NCBI GenBank assembly: GCA_036273735.1
Contig: DASUHA010000136.1
Location: 37,269 to 101,268, forward strand
DNA: 64,000 nucleotides
Direction of reading: 5' to 3'
DNA from: 13-2-20CM-66-19 sp036273735
Lineage (GTDB): Bacteria; Pseudomonadota; Gammaproteobacteria; Steroidobacterales; Steroidobacteraceae
Part shown: piece by piece, positions 16,699 through 24,833 of the stretch
Numbering within the stretch: the stretch's first letter is position 1
Layout of the letters: every line of letters starts with the position of its first letter
Made by a program: the position numbers and the translations under genes
The notes under the pieces: model-generated
The model's database searches: none
The model's input: only the letters and a program-made list of their open reading frames with translations
Told to the model about the DNA's origin: nothing

Positions 16699-17007
16699 CG
16701 TCTTCTCCGTTCCGCAGGACGGTGACTTCCGCCCATGACAACAGAGACACCCAGAATCAGGCAGTTGACGTTCCAACTGGAACACGCTCCGTGTGTCCTT
16801 ATCCGACGCACGCTCGCAGCCACAGCCACCGCGCCGTCGCACCCGCTTGCAACGGGCCGCTCGAGAAAACTGTTTCATATCTGTCGGTGGCGTAACCGCC
16901 GAATAGGCCGACAGAAGGAATTCTAATCCTGTGTTTTTGTACAGTCAACAGAACGATCGGCCCTTCCTCTCCGCCCCTGCGTGCGGGGCTTTCGCGCCGG
17001 AGATGCG
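16699..17007. other. 309-bp intergenic region between BlaI-like and M56-like genes
   Basis: No coding sequence is supported here. The stretch holds a perfect dyad (16770-16783), a TTGACG just before it that could be a -35 element, and a lower-GC tract around 16920-16945 (TGTTTTTGTACAG) that could carry the promoter of the M56 gene. A 63-codon open frame at 16735 has no ribosome site and odd composition and was not accepted. Confidence 0.5.
16770..16783. promoter_or_regulatory. Candidate BlaI-type operator palindrome
   Basis: GTTCCAACTGGAAC is a perfect 6+6 dyad with a 2-bp spacer, abutting a TTGACG hexamer. It lies between the repressor and its M56-like partner, where an autoregulatory site would be expected. 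It does not match the TACA/TGTA core of staphylococcal bla operators, so assignment is by position only. Confidence 0.35.
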
Positions 17008-17964
17008 ATGAGCTTCGATGCGACACTGCCGCTTGTGATGCTTGCAGCCTACGGCATCTGCAACCTGTTGCTCTCGGCCGCGGTGGTGATTGCCTGGCGC
17101 GCCGGCCTGCGCGCTCATTTGGCCGCTGCGGACACTGTTCTGGGCGTGCGGCTCTTGCCGGCCGCCGGCTCCGCCGCTCTCGTCCTGACGGTCATCCTGC
17201 CCGCATTCTTCGTTTACGAGCCGCGCCACGCGCACGATCAGCCCGGGCCCCTGCTCGTGATTTCCTCACTATTCGCGCTCCTGCTCATCGCTGACGGTGT
17301 CCGCCGAGGTTGGCGCGCCTGGCGTACGACCCGTGCCCTCCTGCCGAGTGCGCTGCCGCATCCGAGCCGCCCGCTGAGCGAAGCCGCCGAAGTAACCGTC
17401 GTGAACGTCGCGCAGCCTCTGGTGGGAGTCGTTGGAAGCTGGCGGCAACGGATCATCGCCGCCCGGTCCGTCGCCGCCGCCTGTGACCGTGAGGAGTTTC
17501 GTCAGGTACTTGCCCACGAGGCAGCCCACATGGATGCCCGCGACAACCTGAAGCTGCTGATGCTGCTCGCGATGCCCGATCCCCTCGCCTGGCTCCCCAC
17601 GGGCAGCGCATTGCGCGAGCACTGGCGCGCCGCGACGGAGCTCGAGGCTGACGAGCGCGCCAGTGGGTCGGATCCACGCAAGCGTGTCGCCCTCGCTTCC
17701 GCGCTGATCAAAGTGGCGCGCCTGTCGCTCGCGAGCTCGATTGCGAGCAGCTGGCCGGGCAACGGCCGCCCGCAGGCCGCCGCCGCAGAGTCAGGCGGGC
17801 TCGAGCGGCGCATACGGCGACTGCTGGCGCCGACCCCCGCGATCTACCGCAGCTTTCCCGGGCGGCGCCTGCTCACCTACGCGCTGTTGGTGCCCTTGCT
17901 CGCCATGCCGCTCTACTCGTCCGTCCACCGGCTCATCGAGGTGTTGGTGGCTTTCGGCCGCTGA
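17008..17964 (+). CDS. M56 (BlaR1/MecR1-like) membrane metalloprotease
   Basis: 318 residues. Three N-terminal membrane segments (about 7-29, 52-70, 80-96) precede a cytoplasmic zinc-protease domain with HEAAH (170-174) and a downstream ELEADERAS that supplies the third ligand glutamate. One more hydrophobic segment lies at 290-312. Architecture and order after a BlaI-type repressor gene are those of BlaR1/MecR1. The extracellular penicillin-binding sensor domain is missing: the chain ends just after the last membrane segment. It may therefore sense something through its membrane part or act with another sensor. The chosen ATG (17008) follows an upstream in-frame ATG at 16981. Confidence 0.85.
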   Translation: MSFDATLPLVMLAAYGICNLLLSAAVVIAWRAGLRAHLAAADTVLGVRLLPAAGSAALVLTVILPAFFVYEPRHAHDQPGPLLVISSLFALLLIADGVRRGWRAWRTTRALLPSALPHPSRPLSEAAEVTVVNVAQPLVGVVGSWRQRIIAARSVAAACDREEFRQVLAHEAAHMDARDNLKLLMLLAMPDPLAWLPTGSALREHWRAATELEADERASGSDPRKRVALASALIKVARLSLASSIASSWPGNGRPQAAAAESGGLERRIRRLLAPTPAIYRSFPGRRLLTYALLVPLLAMPLYSSVHRLIEVLVAFGR

Positions 17965-17980
17965 GGCGCAGGCGCGGCGC

Positions 17981-20173
17981 TCAGCTCGCCCCTTCCTGAC
18001 TCGTTCCGAGATACTGCGCGAACCAGTGCAGCGCACGCTCCATGACGTCACGGGTATCTTTCGGCACGTGGAACCCGTGCCCCTCCCCGGCATAGACCAC
18101 GAGCTGCGTCGGCACCCCCATGGAGCGCAGCGCATGCCAGTATTCGAATGACTGGGGCGCCGGACACTCACCGTCGTATTCACCGACCACGACCAGCGAA
18201 GGGGTTTTGTCCTTGTCGATGAAGTTGATGGCCGAGCTCTTGGCGTAAGCCTGCGGAGCCTGGTACACCGATGCGCCGAAGAATGGGATCATCCACTCGT
18301 CGATGGAGTTCTCGCCGTAGTAACTCTCCCAGTCCGAGAGGCCGGCGCCCACGACCGCTGCCTTGAAGCGATGGGTCTGCGTCGGAGCAAACATGGACAT
18401 GAATCCGCCGTAGCTCCAGCCGGTGAGGCCGAGGCGGTTGTCATCGATCGGATAGCTCGCCTCCACCCGGTCGACGCCCGCCAGGATGTCGCGAAGGTCG
18501 CCGTAGCCCATGTTGAGGCGCACGCCCTGGGTGAAGCGCTCGCCCTCGCCATAACTGCCGCGCGGGTTGGGCATCAGCACGAAGTAACCCATGGCCGCGA
18601 GCGGCACCGGCCCGTAGCCGTCACGCGGCCAGCCCGGGCGCGTGGCCGAGCTCGGCCCTCCATGTACGTAGACGATCATGGGGTAGCGCTTGAGCGGATT
18701 GAAGCTCGTTGGGAACAACAGCCAACCCTGCACCTGGAAGCCCTCGTTGCTCCAGTGCACCGCCACCGCCTTGCCCCACATCGGCTTCACCGCATCGTTG
18801 ATGTGTGTGATGGCACGCGGCGAGCCGGTTACGCCCGTCGGCTCGCCCGCGGCGCTCGTCTCGAGCACGGCCGAATAGACCTCAGGAGGGCTGTCGAAAG
18901 TGCTCTCAATGAAGGCGAGCAGGCTGTGTGCGGAAGAGACCGAGACGGCCGATTCGAAGGTTCCGTCCTCGATGCCGGAATCCGCCGTGAAGAGCGGACG
19001 CTCGGTCGCAGGGGAATTTCCGTGCAATGCAAACGCAGACAGCCGCGTCGCCCCGGCGGCGATGGACGAGACCAGCAGAGTCTGGTTACCTGTCCAGGTC
19101 AGCCAGGAGGGTGAGATGCCGATTCCCGGCGTGACATTCACCGCCTCGCCGCCGGCGGCCGGCACGAGATAGATATCACCGCCCGTGGATCCCTGGTCGC
19201 TCATCAGGCCGCCGATGAGAGCGATCTGCGAGCCGTCCGGTGACCACCTCGGCAGGGCAATCTGCAGCCCATGGAGCGGTCCTTTGACCGATGAAGGGTC
19301 GAGCGTGACCTTTGGCGCACCGTCCGGAGTCTGCGTATAGAGTTTGGCCACCCACCAGTTGTCGCGACCCGGTGGCGGAGCCCCTACATAGGCAAGCCGA
19401 TCTCCCTTGGGGGACCAGTCGTACTCGTAGACGAACACCGAGGTCGGCGTGATCTGGCGGGCCTCGCCGCCGCTCGCCGCCACCACTGCGACGCCTTGGC
19501 GCTCGACACCGGTCTCGCCGATGACTCCGATGCGCGGCTTCGTAGCGGACACGGCGCTGATGGGGTGGGTATCACCCTTGACGAAAAGAAAGCTCAGCTG
19601 CGAGCCGTTCGGTGTCCAGGTGAGCTCATGCACGAATCCCTGGAGATGCGTCATGCGCCGTGCTACCCCGGCCTGGGGACCGACTTCGTAGATGTCGAAC
19701 TGCTCGTCGGACTTCTTGGCGTGATTGCAGTTGGACAGGAAGGCTAGCGTTCGGCTGTCGCTCGACCACGCGAGATCGCTGTAGCTGCAGGACTTCGCCG
19801 CATCGGCGATCGTCACGGCCCGCACTCGTGTACCGTCTGCATTGGCGAGCTGAAGAATCTGCCCCGGCTTGCCGTCGTTGGCCTCGCCGCCCGGCGTCGC
19901 GTCCATGTCGTGTTTGCGGCTGCTTGCGGCCGTGGACCTGCCCTTCTCTTTGGTCTTCTCCTCAATGGTCCAGGCGACGGTTCTGCCGTCCGGGGCGACC
20001 GCTACCGCACCGAAGCGCTGTACGTCGCGCAGACGATGCATGATCTCGGCAATGCGCGAGGCGTTGTGTCCCTGCGCGTCGGCGGGAACCGCCATGGCAG
20101 GCTGGGGAATGATGCCGGCTCCGAGGACGAGCAGCGCAGCACCCGCCAAGGCAACACTACGGTGCGATCTCAT
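17981..20173 (-). CDS. S9-family prolyl oligopeptidase-type peptidase
   Basis: 730 residues. A signal peptide (1-29) is followed by a beta-propeller of WD/TolB-like repeats (about 45-430; APDGRTVAW, WSSDSRTLAF, WTPNGSQLSF, WSPKGDRLAYVG, WSPDGSQIALIG) and a C-terminal alpha/beta hydrolase. The catalytic serine is S587 in GWSYGGFMS, the aspartate is in VVGEYDGECP and the histidine in GEGHGFH, all in the correct order. It is a periplasmic exo- or oligopeptidase of the acylaminoacyl-peptidase/DPP-IV group. GGAG lies 7 bases before the ATG. It ends 16 bp from the convergent M56 gene. Subfamily specificity is not resolved. Confidence 0.9.
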   Translation of the reverse strand: MRSHRSVALAGAALLVLGAGIIPQPAMAVPADAQGHNASRIAEIMHRLRDVQRFGAVAVAPDGRTVAWTIEEKTKEKGRSTAASSRKHDMDATPGGEANDGKPGQILQLANADGTRVRAVTIADAAKSCSYSDLAWSSDSRTLAFLSNCNHAKKSDEQFDIYEVGPQAGVARRMTHLQGFVHELTWTPNGSQLSFLFVKGDTHPISAVSATKPRIGVIGETGVERQGVAVVAASGGEARQITPTSVFVYEYDWSPKGDRLAYVGAPPPGRDNWWVAKLYTQTPDGAPKVTLDPSSVKGPLHGLQIALPRWSPDGSQIALIGGLMSDQGSTGGDIYLVPAAGGEAVNVTPGIGISPSWLTWTGNQTLLVSSIAAGATRLSAFALHGNSPATERPLFTADSGIEDGTFESAVSVSSAHSLLAFIESTFDSPPEVYSAVLETSAAGEPTGVTGSPRAITHINDAVKPMWGKAVAVHWSNEGFQVQGWLLFPTSFNPLKRYPMIVYVHGGPSSATRPGWPRDGYGPVPLAAMGYFVLMPNPRGSYGEGERFTQGVRLNMGYGDLRDILAGVDRVEASYPIDDNRLGLTGWSYGGFMSMFAPTQTHRFKAAVVGAGLSDWESYYGENSIDEWMIPFFGASVYQAPQAYAKSSAINFIDKDKTPSLVVVGEYDGECPAPQSFEYWHALRSMGVPTQLVVYAGEGHGFHVPKDTRDVMERALHWFAQYLGTSQEGAS

Positions 20174-20234
20174 TCCGCATCTCCGGTCACTTGGACGCGC
20201 AAAACGGCCGGAATGTTAACAGCGCTGCCGTGCC

Positions 20235-20265
20235 TTGACCAATTAATTGCAGCTATGGTTAAATA
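20235..20265 (+). promoter_or_regulatory. Candidate sigma70 promoter of the VOC-ArsR-SRPBCC operon
   Basis: TTGACC (20235-20240) and TAAATA (20260-20265) are spaced 19 bp apart in the only clearly AT-rich stretch of this region, about 40 bp before the ATG at 20302. The spacing is longer than the 17-bp optimum, so this is tentative. Confidence 0.4.
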
Positions 20266-20266
20266 T

Positions 20267-20276
20267 TATCCCGATT
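20267..20276 (+). repeat. TATCCCGATT motif in the VOC operon leader
   Basis: Exact copy of the 10-mer seen on the other strand at 11262-11271, located just after the candidate -10 of this operon. An operator is possible given that the operon encodes an ArsR-type regulator, but two copies are weak evidence. Confidence 0.3.
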
Positions 20277-20301
20277 GATAAGTTATTTACGGGAGCCTCT
20301 C

Positions 20302-20766
20302 ATGACCAGCGCCATACCGCCCCGCCCGGCCTTCATTCCGTCGCTCGTCTACAAAGACAATCGCGCCGCGCTCGGGTGGCTGCAAAAAGCCTTCGGCTTC
20401 GAGCCGAGCGAGGTTCTCACCGACGCGCAGGGCAATATCGCTCATGCCGAGATGACGCATGGCGACGGAGTGGTGATGATCGGCAGCGAGTGGGCGGATT
20501 GGACCCGCAGCCCCGCCTCGCTCGGGGGGAAGAACACGCAGCGCGTTCATGTGCGCATCGAGCGGGCCATCGACGAGCACTGTGCCCGGGCCCGACAGGC
20601 CGGCGCCAAGATCCTGATGGAGCCCGCCGACCAGTTCTATGGGGATCGCAGCTACATCGCCGCCGATCTCGAAGGCCACTACTGGACTTTCTCACAGTCG
20701 GTGCGCGAGGTCTCCAAGACCGAGATGGAGAGCGCCACCGGTCTCAAGTTCGAACCGGTTCGGTGA
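20302..20766 (+). CDS. VOC-superfamily (glyoxalase-like) protein
   Basis: 154 residues with the paired beta-alpha-beta-beta-beta modules of the vicinal oxygen chelate fold: FIPSLVYKDNRAALGWLQKAFG at the start, AHAEMTHGDGVVMIG in the first half, and YGDRSYIAADLEGHYWTF in the second, which closely follows PhnB/YdcJ-type glyoxalase-like proteins. The enzyme activity is not predictable. It is the first gene of a three-gene operon: its stop overlaps the GTG of the ArsR gene (GTGA). The ATG at 20302 is preceded by GGGAG. VOC-ArsR-SRPBCC operons are common and usually lack an assigned substrate. Confidence 0.85.
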   Translation: MTSAIPPRPAFIPSLVYKDNRAALGWLQKAFGFEPSEVLTDAQGNIAHAEMTHGDGVVMIGSEWADWTRSPASLGGKNTQRVHVRIERAIDEHCARARQAGAKILMEPADQFYGDRSYIAADLEGHYWTFSQSVREVSKTEMESATGLKFEPVR

Positions 20767-21095
20767 CGACACCGAGCCTCGATCGGACGCTCGCGGCGCT
20801 CGCCGATCCGCACCGCCGGCGGGTCGTCGATCTCCTGCGCGAGCGGCCCCATAGGGCGGGAGAGCTTGCGCGGACCGTGCGCATCTCCTTTCCGGCGATG
20901 AGCCGGCATCTGAGAACACTGCGCAAAAGCGGCCTTGTCGAGGAAGATCGTGACGACTTCGATTCCCGCGTCCGCATCTACCGTCTGAGGTCTGAGGCCA
21001 TGACGGAGCTGAAGACGTGGCTGGCGGAAACGGATGCCCTATGGTCCCGCCAACTCCCCGCGCTGAAGGCGCATCTGCAGAAGACCCGAAAATGA
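20763..21095 (+). CDS. ArsR-family winged-helix regulator
   Basis: 110 residues from a GTG that overlaps the VOC stop. The winged helix-turn-helix is clear: LAALADPHRRRVVDLLRERPHRAG, then the recognition helix FPAMSRHLRTLRKSGLVEE and wing DSRVRIYRL. There is no cysteine metal-binding motif of the ELCVCDL type, so it is a non-metal ArsR of the kind paired with SRPBCC genes. It likely autoregulates this operon. Both junctions are 4-bp overlaps, so translation of all three proteins is coupled. Confidence 0.88.
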   Translation: MTTPSLDRTLAALADPHRRRVVDLLRERPHRAGELARTVRISFPAMSRHLRTLRKSGLVEEDRDDFDSRVRIYRLRSEAMTELKTWLAETDALWSRQLPALKAHLQKTRK

Positions 21096-21577
21096 CATCG
21101 CGAGTCTTTGTAGCGCTGCGCGTGCCCGCCGATCCGGCACGTACATTCGAGGCCTTCACCCGCGAGATCGCTGCCTGGTGGCAGCCGGATCCTCTCTTTC
21201 GGATCACGCCCCAGGGTGACGGTGAGCTCGCCTTCGAGCCCGGCCCCGGCGGGCGCCTCATCACCCGACTCACCAACGGCGAGACCCACGAGATCGGTCG
21301 CATCTCGGCGTGGGAGCCCGGCAGGCGCCTGGTATTCGGCTGGCGCCAGTCGAGCTTCTCACCCGAGCAGTCGACGGAGGTCGAGGTGCTGTTCGAGCCC
21401 GTGGGCGAGGAGACGCGGGTATCGATCGAGCATCGGGCCTGGGACACGATTCCGCAGCAGCATGCCTCACGGCACGGCTTTCCCGAGCATGTCACCCTGC
21501 AGCGGGTCGCAGACTGGTGGCGCGCCTCACTTGGCGCACTGCGGGCGCATCAGCGACGGCGCGCGCCCTCAGCTTAG
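21092..21577 (+). CDS. SRPBCC (AHSA1-like) domain protein
   Basis: 161 residues. Start-domain features of the Aha1/SRPBCC family are present: VALRVPADPARTFEAFTREIAAWW, GGRLITRLTNGETHEIGRISAWEPGRRL (split here for reading), VEVLFEPVGEETRV and a C-terminal amphipathic helix with HVTLQRVADWWRASLGAL. Such proteins bind hydrophobic ligands in a helix-grip pocket. Partnering with an ArsR regulator and a VOC protein suggests a small-molecule response or detoxification operon. ATGA overlap with the ArsR gene fixes the start. Its TAG stop shares bases with the TAA stop of the convergent MFS gene (TTAG). Confidence 0.85.
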   Translation: MTSRVFVALRVPADPARTFEAFTREIAAWWQPDPLFRITPQGDGELAFEPGPGGRLITRLTNGETHEIGRISAWEPGRRLVFGWRQSSFSPEQSTEVEVLFEPVGEETRVSIEHRAWDTIPQQHASRHGFPEHVTLQRVADWWRASLGALRAHQRRRAPSA

Positions 21578-22992
21578 GGCGACTTCCTCTGTACGAGCAT
21601 GAGGGCGCAGAGCGCCGCGCCGCAACACACGCCACAACCGATCGCCATCGTGAGGTGAAAAGAGTGCAGCAGACCCTGCTCGTGCGATGCCAGCACGAAT
21701 CCGACCAGTGCGGTCGCCAGCAGCCCGCCGCTCCGAGCGATTGCGGTGTTGAGCCCCGAGGCCACACCGGTATAACGCGCCTCGACGCCACCCAACACGG
21801 CAGCGGTGAGCGGGGCAACGGCGGCGGACAGCCCGAGAGCCACCACGGTGACGGCGGGCAGCAGTCCGGTCCAATAGCTCCCGGAGGGACCCACGCGAAG
21901 CGTGAGGAGCAGACCCAGGCCGACTACACCGGAGCCGATGGCGATGGGCATCCGTGCACCGACCCGCTCGGCCAGCGACCCCGCGAACGGGGAGATCAGA
22001 ACCATCACGAATGGAAGGGGCAGAAGCGCGGCGCCGGCTTGCACCGCCGAGTAGTGCAGCGCCTCGATGAGGACGTACGGCACCAGCACGAGCAGTGCGC
22101 CCAAAGCGCCGTAGAGCAACAGTGTCAGGAGATTCAAACCGACGAGTGTCGGCGTCGTGAAGAGGACCATCGGCGCCAGAGCCTGGTCCCCCCTTCGCGC
22201 CTCGACGAGGATGAAGGCAACGAGCAGCACGATGGCGCCGAGACCGAGGAGACCCGCGGCGCGCGTGAAACCCGCGGGGCCGCCGGCAAGGGTGAGCGAC
22301 CAGGTGAGCACGCCGAGGCCAGCCGTGACGAGGACGGCGCCCGCGACATCGAGCGAGCCCGCCTGCCCGGAGCCATCTCTCGGAACGTACCGTAGGGCCA
22401 TCGCGACGGCCGCACCCGCGATCGGCAGGTTGATGAGAAAGATCGCGCGCCAGCTGCTGAGGTCGATGAGCCAGCCACCGAGCACCGGCCCGAGCGCGCC
22501 GGCGATTCCGCTCGCGGCCGCCCAGATACCCACCGCCCGCCCCTTCTGCTCCCGGGTGAAGGTCTGCCCGAGAATCGCGAGACTGTTCGGCATCAGCATC
22601 GCCCCGCCGATGCCCTGGAGGAACCGCGCCGCGAGCAACAGCCCGAGCCGTGGCGCGAGAGCGCACCCGAGCGAGGCCAGCGCAAACAGAGTCGTGCCCC
22701 ACACCAACAATCGGCGGCGGCCGAAGCGATCGCCGGCGCCGCCGCCGAGCAACAGCATGGCGCTGAGCGGCAGCAGGTACGCATTGACGGTCCACTGCAG
22801 CGCATCCGCCCGCGCCGAGAGCGAGCTGCCGATCGCCGGCAGCGCAACGTTCACCACCGAGCCGTCCACGAACGCGAGGCTCGAAGCCAGCACCGAGGTA
22901 ACGAGGACCAGCCGCGGGTGCAGCGCGGGCGCCGACCGCTCGACACACCGGGCCGAGGCGGCGTCACAGTACGCTTGGGCTGAAGTGCTCAT
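21574..22992 (-). CDS. MFS exporter, DHA2 (EmrB/QacA) family
   Basis: 472 residues with about 14 hydrophobic segments, the DHA2 number. Family motifs are visible: LDGSVVNVALP-like FVDGSVVNVALP in segment one, LLGGGAGDRFGRRRLL between segments two and three (motif A), and GIAGALGPVLGGWL in segment five (motif C, typical of antiporters). It should export drugs or lipophilic compounds using the proton gradient. No adjacent MarR/TetR regulator or EmrA-type adaptor is present, so it probably works alone in the inner membrane. It is convergent with the SRPBCC gene and divergent from the next VOC gene. Confidence 0.9.
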   Translation of the reverse strand: MSTSAQAYCDAASARCVERSAPALHPRLVLVTSVLASSLAFVDGSVVNVALPAIGSSLSARADALQWTVNAYLLPLSAMLLLGGGAGDRFGRRRLLVWGTTLFALASLGCALAPRLGLLLAARFLQGIGGAMLMPNSLAILGQTFTREQKGRAVGIWAAASGIAGALGPVLGGWLIDLSSWRAIFLINLPIAGAAVAMALRYVPRDGSGQAGSLDVAGAVLVTAGLGVLTWSLTLAGGPAGFTRAAGLLGLGAIVLLVAFILVEARRGDQALAPMVLFTTPTLVGLNLLTLLLYGALGALLVLVPYVLIEALHYSAVQAGAALLPLPFVMVLISPFAGSLAERVGARMPIAIGSGVVGLGLLLTLRVGPSGSYWTGLLPAVTVVALGLSAAVAPLTAAVLGGVEARYTGVASGLNTAIARSGGLLATALVGFVLASHEQGLLHSFHLTMAIGCGVCCGAALCALMLVQRKSP

Positions 22993-23059
22993 TCAGCCAA
23001 TAATGGCGGAACAGAAGTCAAACGGCTGAATCTCCAGCGACTGGCGGATGAGGTCTTCC

Positions 23060-23503
23060 ATGCAAGCTTTGAATACGAATCCCGGGCTGCTCTCCCCGTT
23101 CCACGTGGCTTTCCCGGTGCATGACCTGGCGCAGGCGCGCGCCTTCTATGGCGGGACACTCGGCTGTCCCGAGGGGCGAAGCTCGGAGGAATGGATCGAT
23201 TTCAATTTTTACGGCCACCAGATCGTCGCTCATCTGGCGCCGGGAGAAACCCGTGAGGCACAGCGAAATACGGTCGATGATCATGGGGTGCCGGTCCGCC
23301 ACTTCGGCATCGTGCTGCCGATGGCCGAGTGGGAGGCGCTGGCGGAGCGGCTGCGGGCAATGGCCGTAAGGTTTCTCATCGAGCCCTACGTGCGATTCAA
23401 GGGGCAGCCGGGGGAGCAGGCAACCATGTTCTTTCTCGACCCTTCGGGCAATGCGCTCGAGATCAAGGCCTTCTCCGACATCACGAGGCTCTTTGCCAGA
23501 TGA
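23060..23503 (+). CDS. VOC-family protein, glyoxalase-like dioxygenase type
   Basis: 147 residues. The N-terminal module has FHVAFPVHDLAQARAFYGGTLG with a metal-type histidine, the middle has FGIVLPMAEWEALAERL, and the end has FFLDPSGNALEIKAF with the ligand glutamate. This layout (H near the start, H in the second module, E in NALEIK) is that of extradiol-dioxygenase/glyoxalase-like VOC proteins. The exact reaction is unknown. GAGG lies 7 bases before the ATG at 23060, which is preferred over an in-frame ATG at 23048. A separate methyltransferase-like gene follows after 55 bp. Confidence 0.85.
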   Translation: MQALNTNPGLLSPFHVAFPVHDLAQARAFYGGTLGCPEGRSSEEWIDFNFYGHQIVAHLAPGETREAQRNTVDDHGVPVRHFGIVLPMAEWEALAERLRAMAVRFLIEPYVRFKGQPGEQATMFFLDPSGNALEIKAFSDITRLFAR

Positions 23504-23558
23504 TCTGTGCGACAATCACCACTCCGTGGTCATCCGTCGCATCTTGAGGATACCCAGT

Positions 23559-24407
23559 ATGCATAGCGAGCATCGCATGAAGATGTCGAGGCCATTGCTG
23601 CTCCTCGCCCTGACGGCCTGCGGCGCCATCGGCGTCGTTGCCGCGCCCGCCTTCGGGGCCGATGCAGCTCTGCAACATGCGGTCGACGGCTCCTGGCGCT
23701 CCGCGGCCAACAAGGCGCGTGACCGCTACCGTCATCCGATCGAGACGCTCGAGTTCTTCGGCCTGCGACCGGACATGACGGTGATCGAGCTCGAGCCCGG
23801 CGGCGGCTGGTACACGGAGATCCTGGCGCCGGTGCTGCACGATCGTGGCCACCTGATCGAGGCAACGCCGCCGCCCACGGAGGGCAAGCCCTTCATGCGC
23901 CACATGGCACAAGGGTTCGCCGATAAACTGAAGGCCAATCCGGCCGTATACGGCAAGGTCACCACGGTTCCCTTCGCGCCGCCGAGTGAGTTGAACCTCG
24001 GGCCGCCGGGCTCGGCCGACATGGTTCTCACCTTCCGCAACACCCACGACTGGCTCAATGGGAGCCCGGCGGAGCTCGCGGCTATATTCAAGGCGGCCTA
24101 CGACGTGCTCAAGCCGGGCGGCGTGTTGGGTGTCACCGAGCACCGCGCCCGGGCGTACGCCGACCCGCTCCAGAGCTCACGTGCGCTACACCGCATCACC
24201 GAGGACTACATGATAGAAGTCGGCCTGAAGGCCGGCTTTCGCCTGGGCGGGGTATCGGATGTCAATGCCAACCCGAAGGATCCGGAGACGGTGAACGTGC
24301 ATCAACTGCCGCCCGACCTCGCAGGGCCTGCCGGCGAGCGCGCCCGGATGCAGGCGATCGGCGAATCGGACCGCATGACGCTCAAGTTCGTCAAACCGGG
24401 GGCCTGA
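23559..24407 (+). CDS. Exported class I methyltransferase-like protein (COG4798 type)
   Basis: 282 residues. The first about 35 residues form a signal peptide (LLLLALTACGAIGVVAAPAFGAD). The rest resembles SAM-dependent methyltransferases: VIELEPGGGWYTEILAP fits motif I, and LKPGGVLGVTEHRA fits the post-II/III region. An exported methyltransferase is odd because SAM is cytoplasmic, yet this family regularly has signal peptides, so the domain may have a different role. TGAGGA lies 8 bases before the ATG. The alternative start at 23577 also retains the signal peptide. Confidence 0.8.
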   Translation: MHSEHRMKMSRPLLLLALTACGAIGVVAAPAFGADAALQHAVDGSWRSAANKARDRYRHPIETLEFFGLRPDMTVIELEPGGGWYTEILAPVLHDRGHLIEATPPPTEGKPFMRHMAQGFADKLKANPAVYGKVTTVPFAPPSELNLGPPGSADMVLTFRNTHDWLNGSPAELAAIFKAAYDVLKPGGVLGVTEHRARAYADPLQSSRALHRITEDYMIEVGLKAGFRLGGVSDVNANPKDPETVNVHQLPPDLAGPAGERARMQAIGESDRMTLKFVKPGA

Positions 24408-24496
24408 CCCCTACTGCCAAGCTCGGGTCCGCCGGCGGCGGAACTCAGGGGTGGGCGTGCCCGTTAGAAGCGGAGACTTCCCTTTGAGGAGCCCAC

Positions 24497-24790
24497 ATGC
24501 ACAAGTATCTCGTGGCCGTAGCAGCCCTGGCGCTGACCAGCGCAGCTGCCTGGGCTGACAATGGCAGCAATCATCCGATGAAGGATTCCTACATCACCAG
24601 CAAGGTGAAAGCCGAGCTGGCCGCCGATCATGACACCAAGGCGCGTGATATCCATGTCACCACCGTGAACGGCATCGTGACACTCCGCGGTGTAGCCTCA
24701 TCCTCAGCCGAAAAGGACAGGGCCGAGCAGGACGCCATGCACATCAAGGGCGTCAAGTCGGTCAACAACGAGATCAAAGTACCGGACTAG
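24497..24790 (+). CDS. Periplasmic BON-domain protein
   Basis: 97 residues: signal peptide (1-20, ending AAAWAD) and one BON domain (about 30-96), with DSYITSKVKAELAAD, VTTVNGIVTLRGVASS and VKSVNNEIKV, the pattern of OsmY/hyperosmotically induced periplasmic proteins. BON domains bind phospholipid surfaces and help maintain the envelope under stress. GAGGAG precedes the ATG. It is a single gene, convergent with the unknown secreted protein at 24834. Family call is secure. Confidence 0.9.
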   Translation: MHKYLVAVAALALTSAAAWADNGSNHPMKDSYITSKVKAELAADHDTKARDIHVTTVNGIVTLRGVASSSAEKDRAEQDAMHIKGVKSVNNEIKVPD

Positions 24791-24833
24791 GACCGCGCCA
24801 GACTGCCAGCGCGACCCTGCCCGACTGCGCGGC

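Noticed and set aside
16735..16926. Possible 63-codon gene between BlaI-like and M56-like genes
   Set aside because: No ribosome site and no recognisable protein features.
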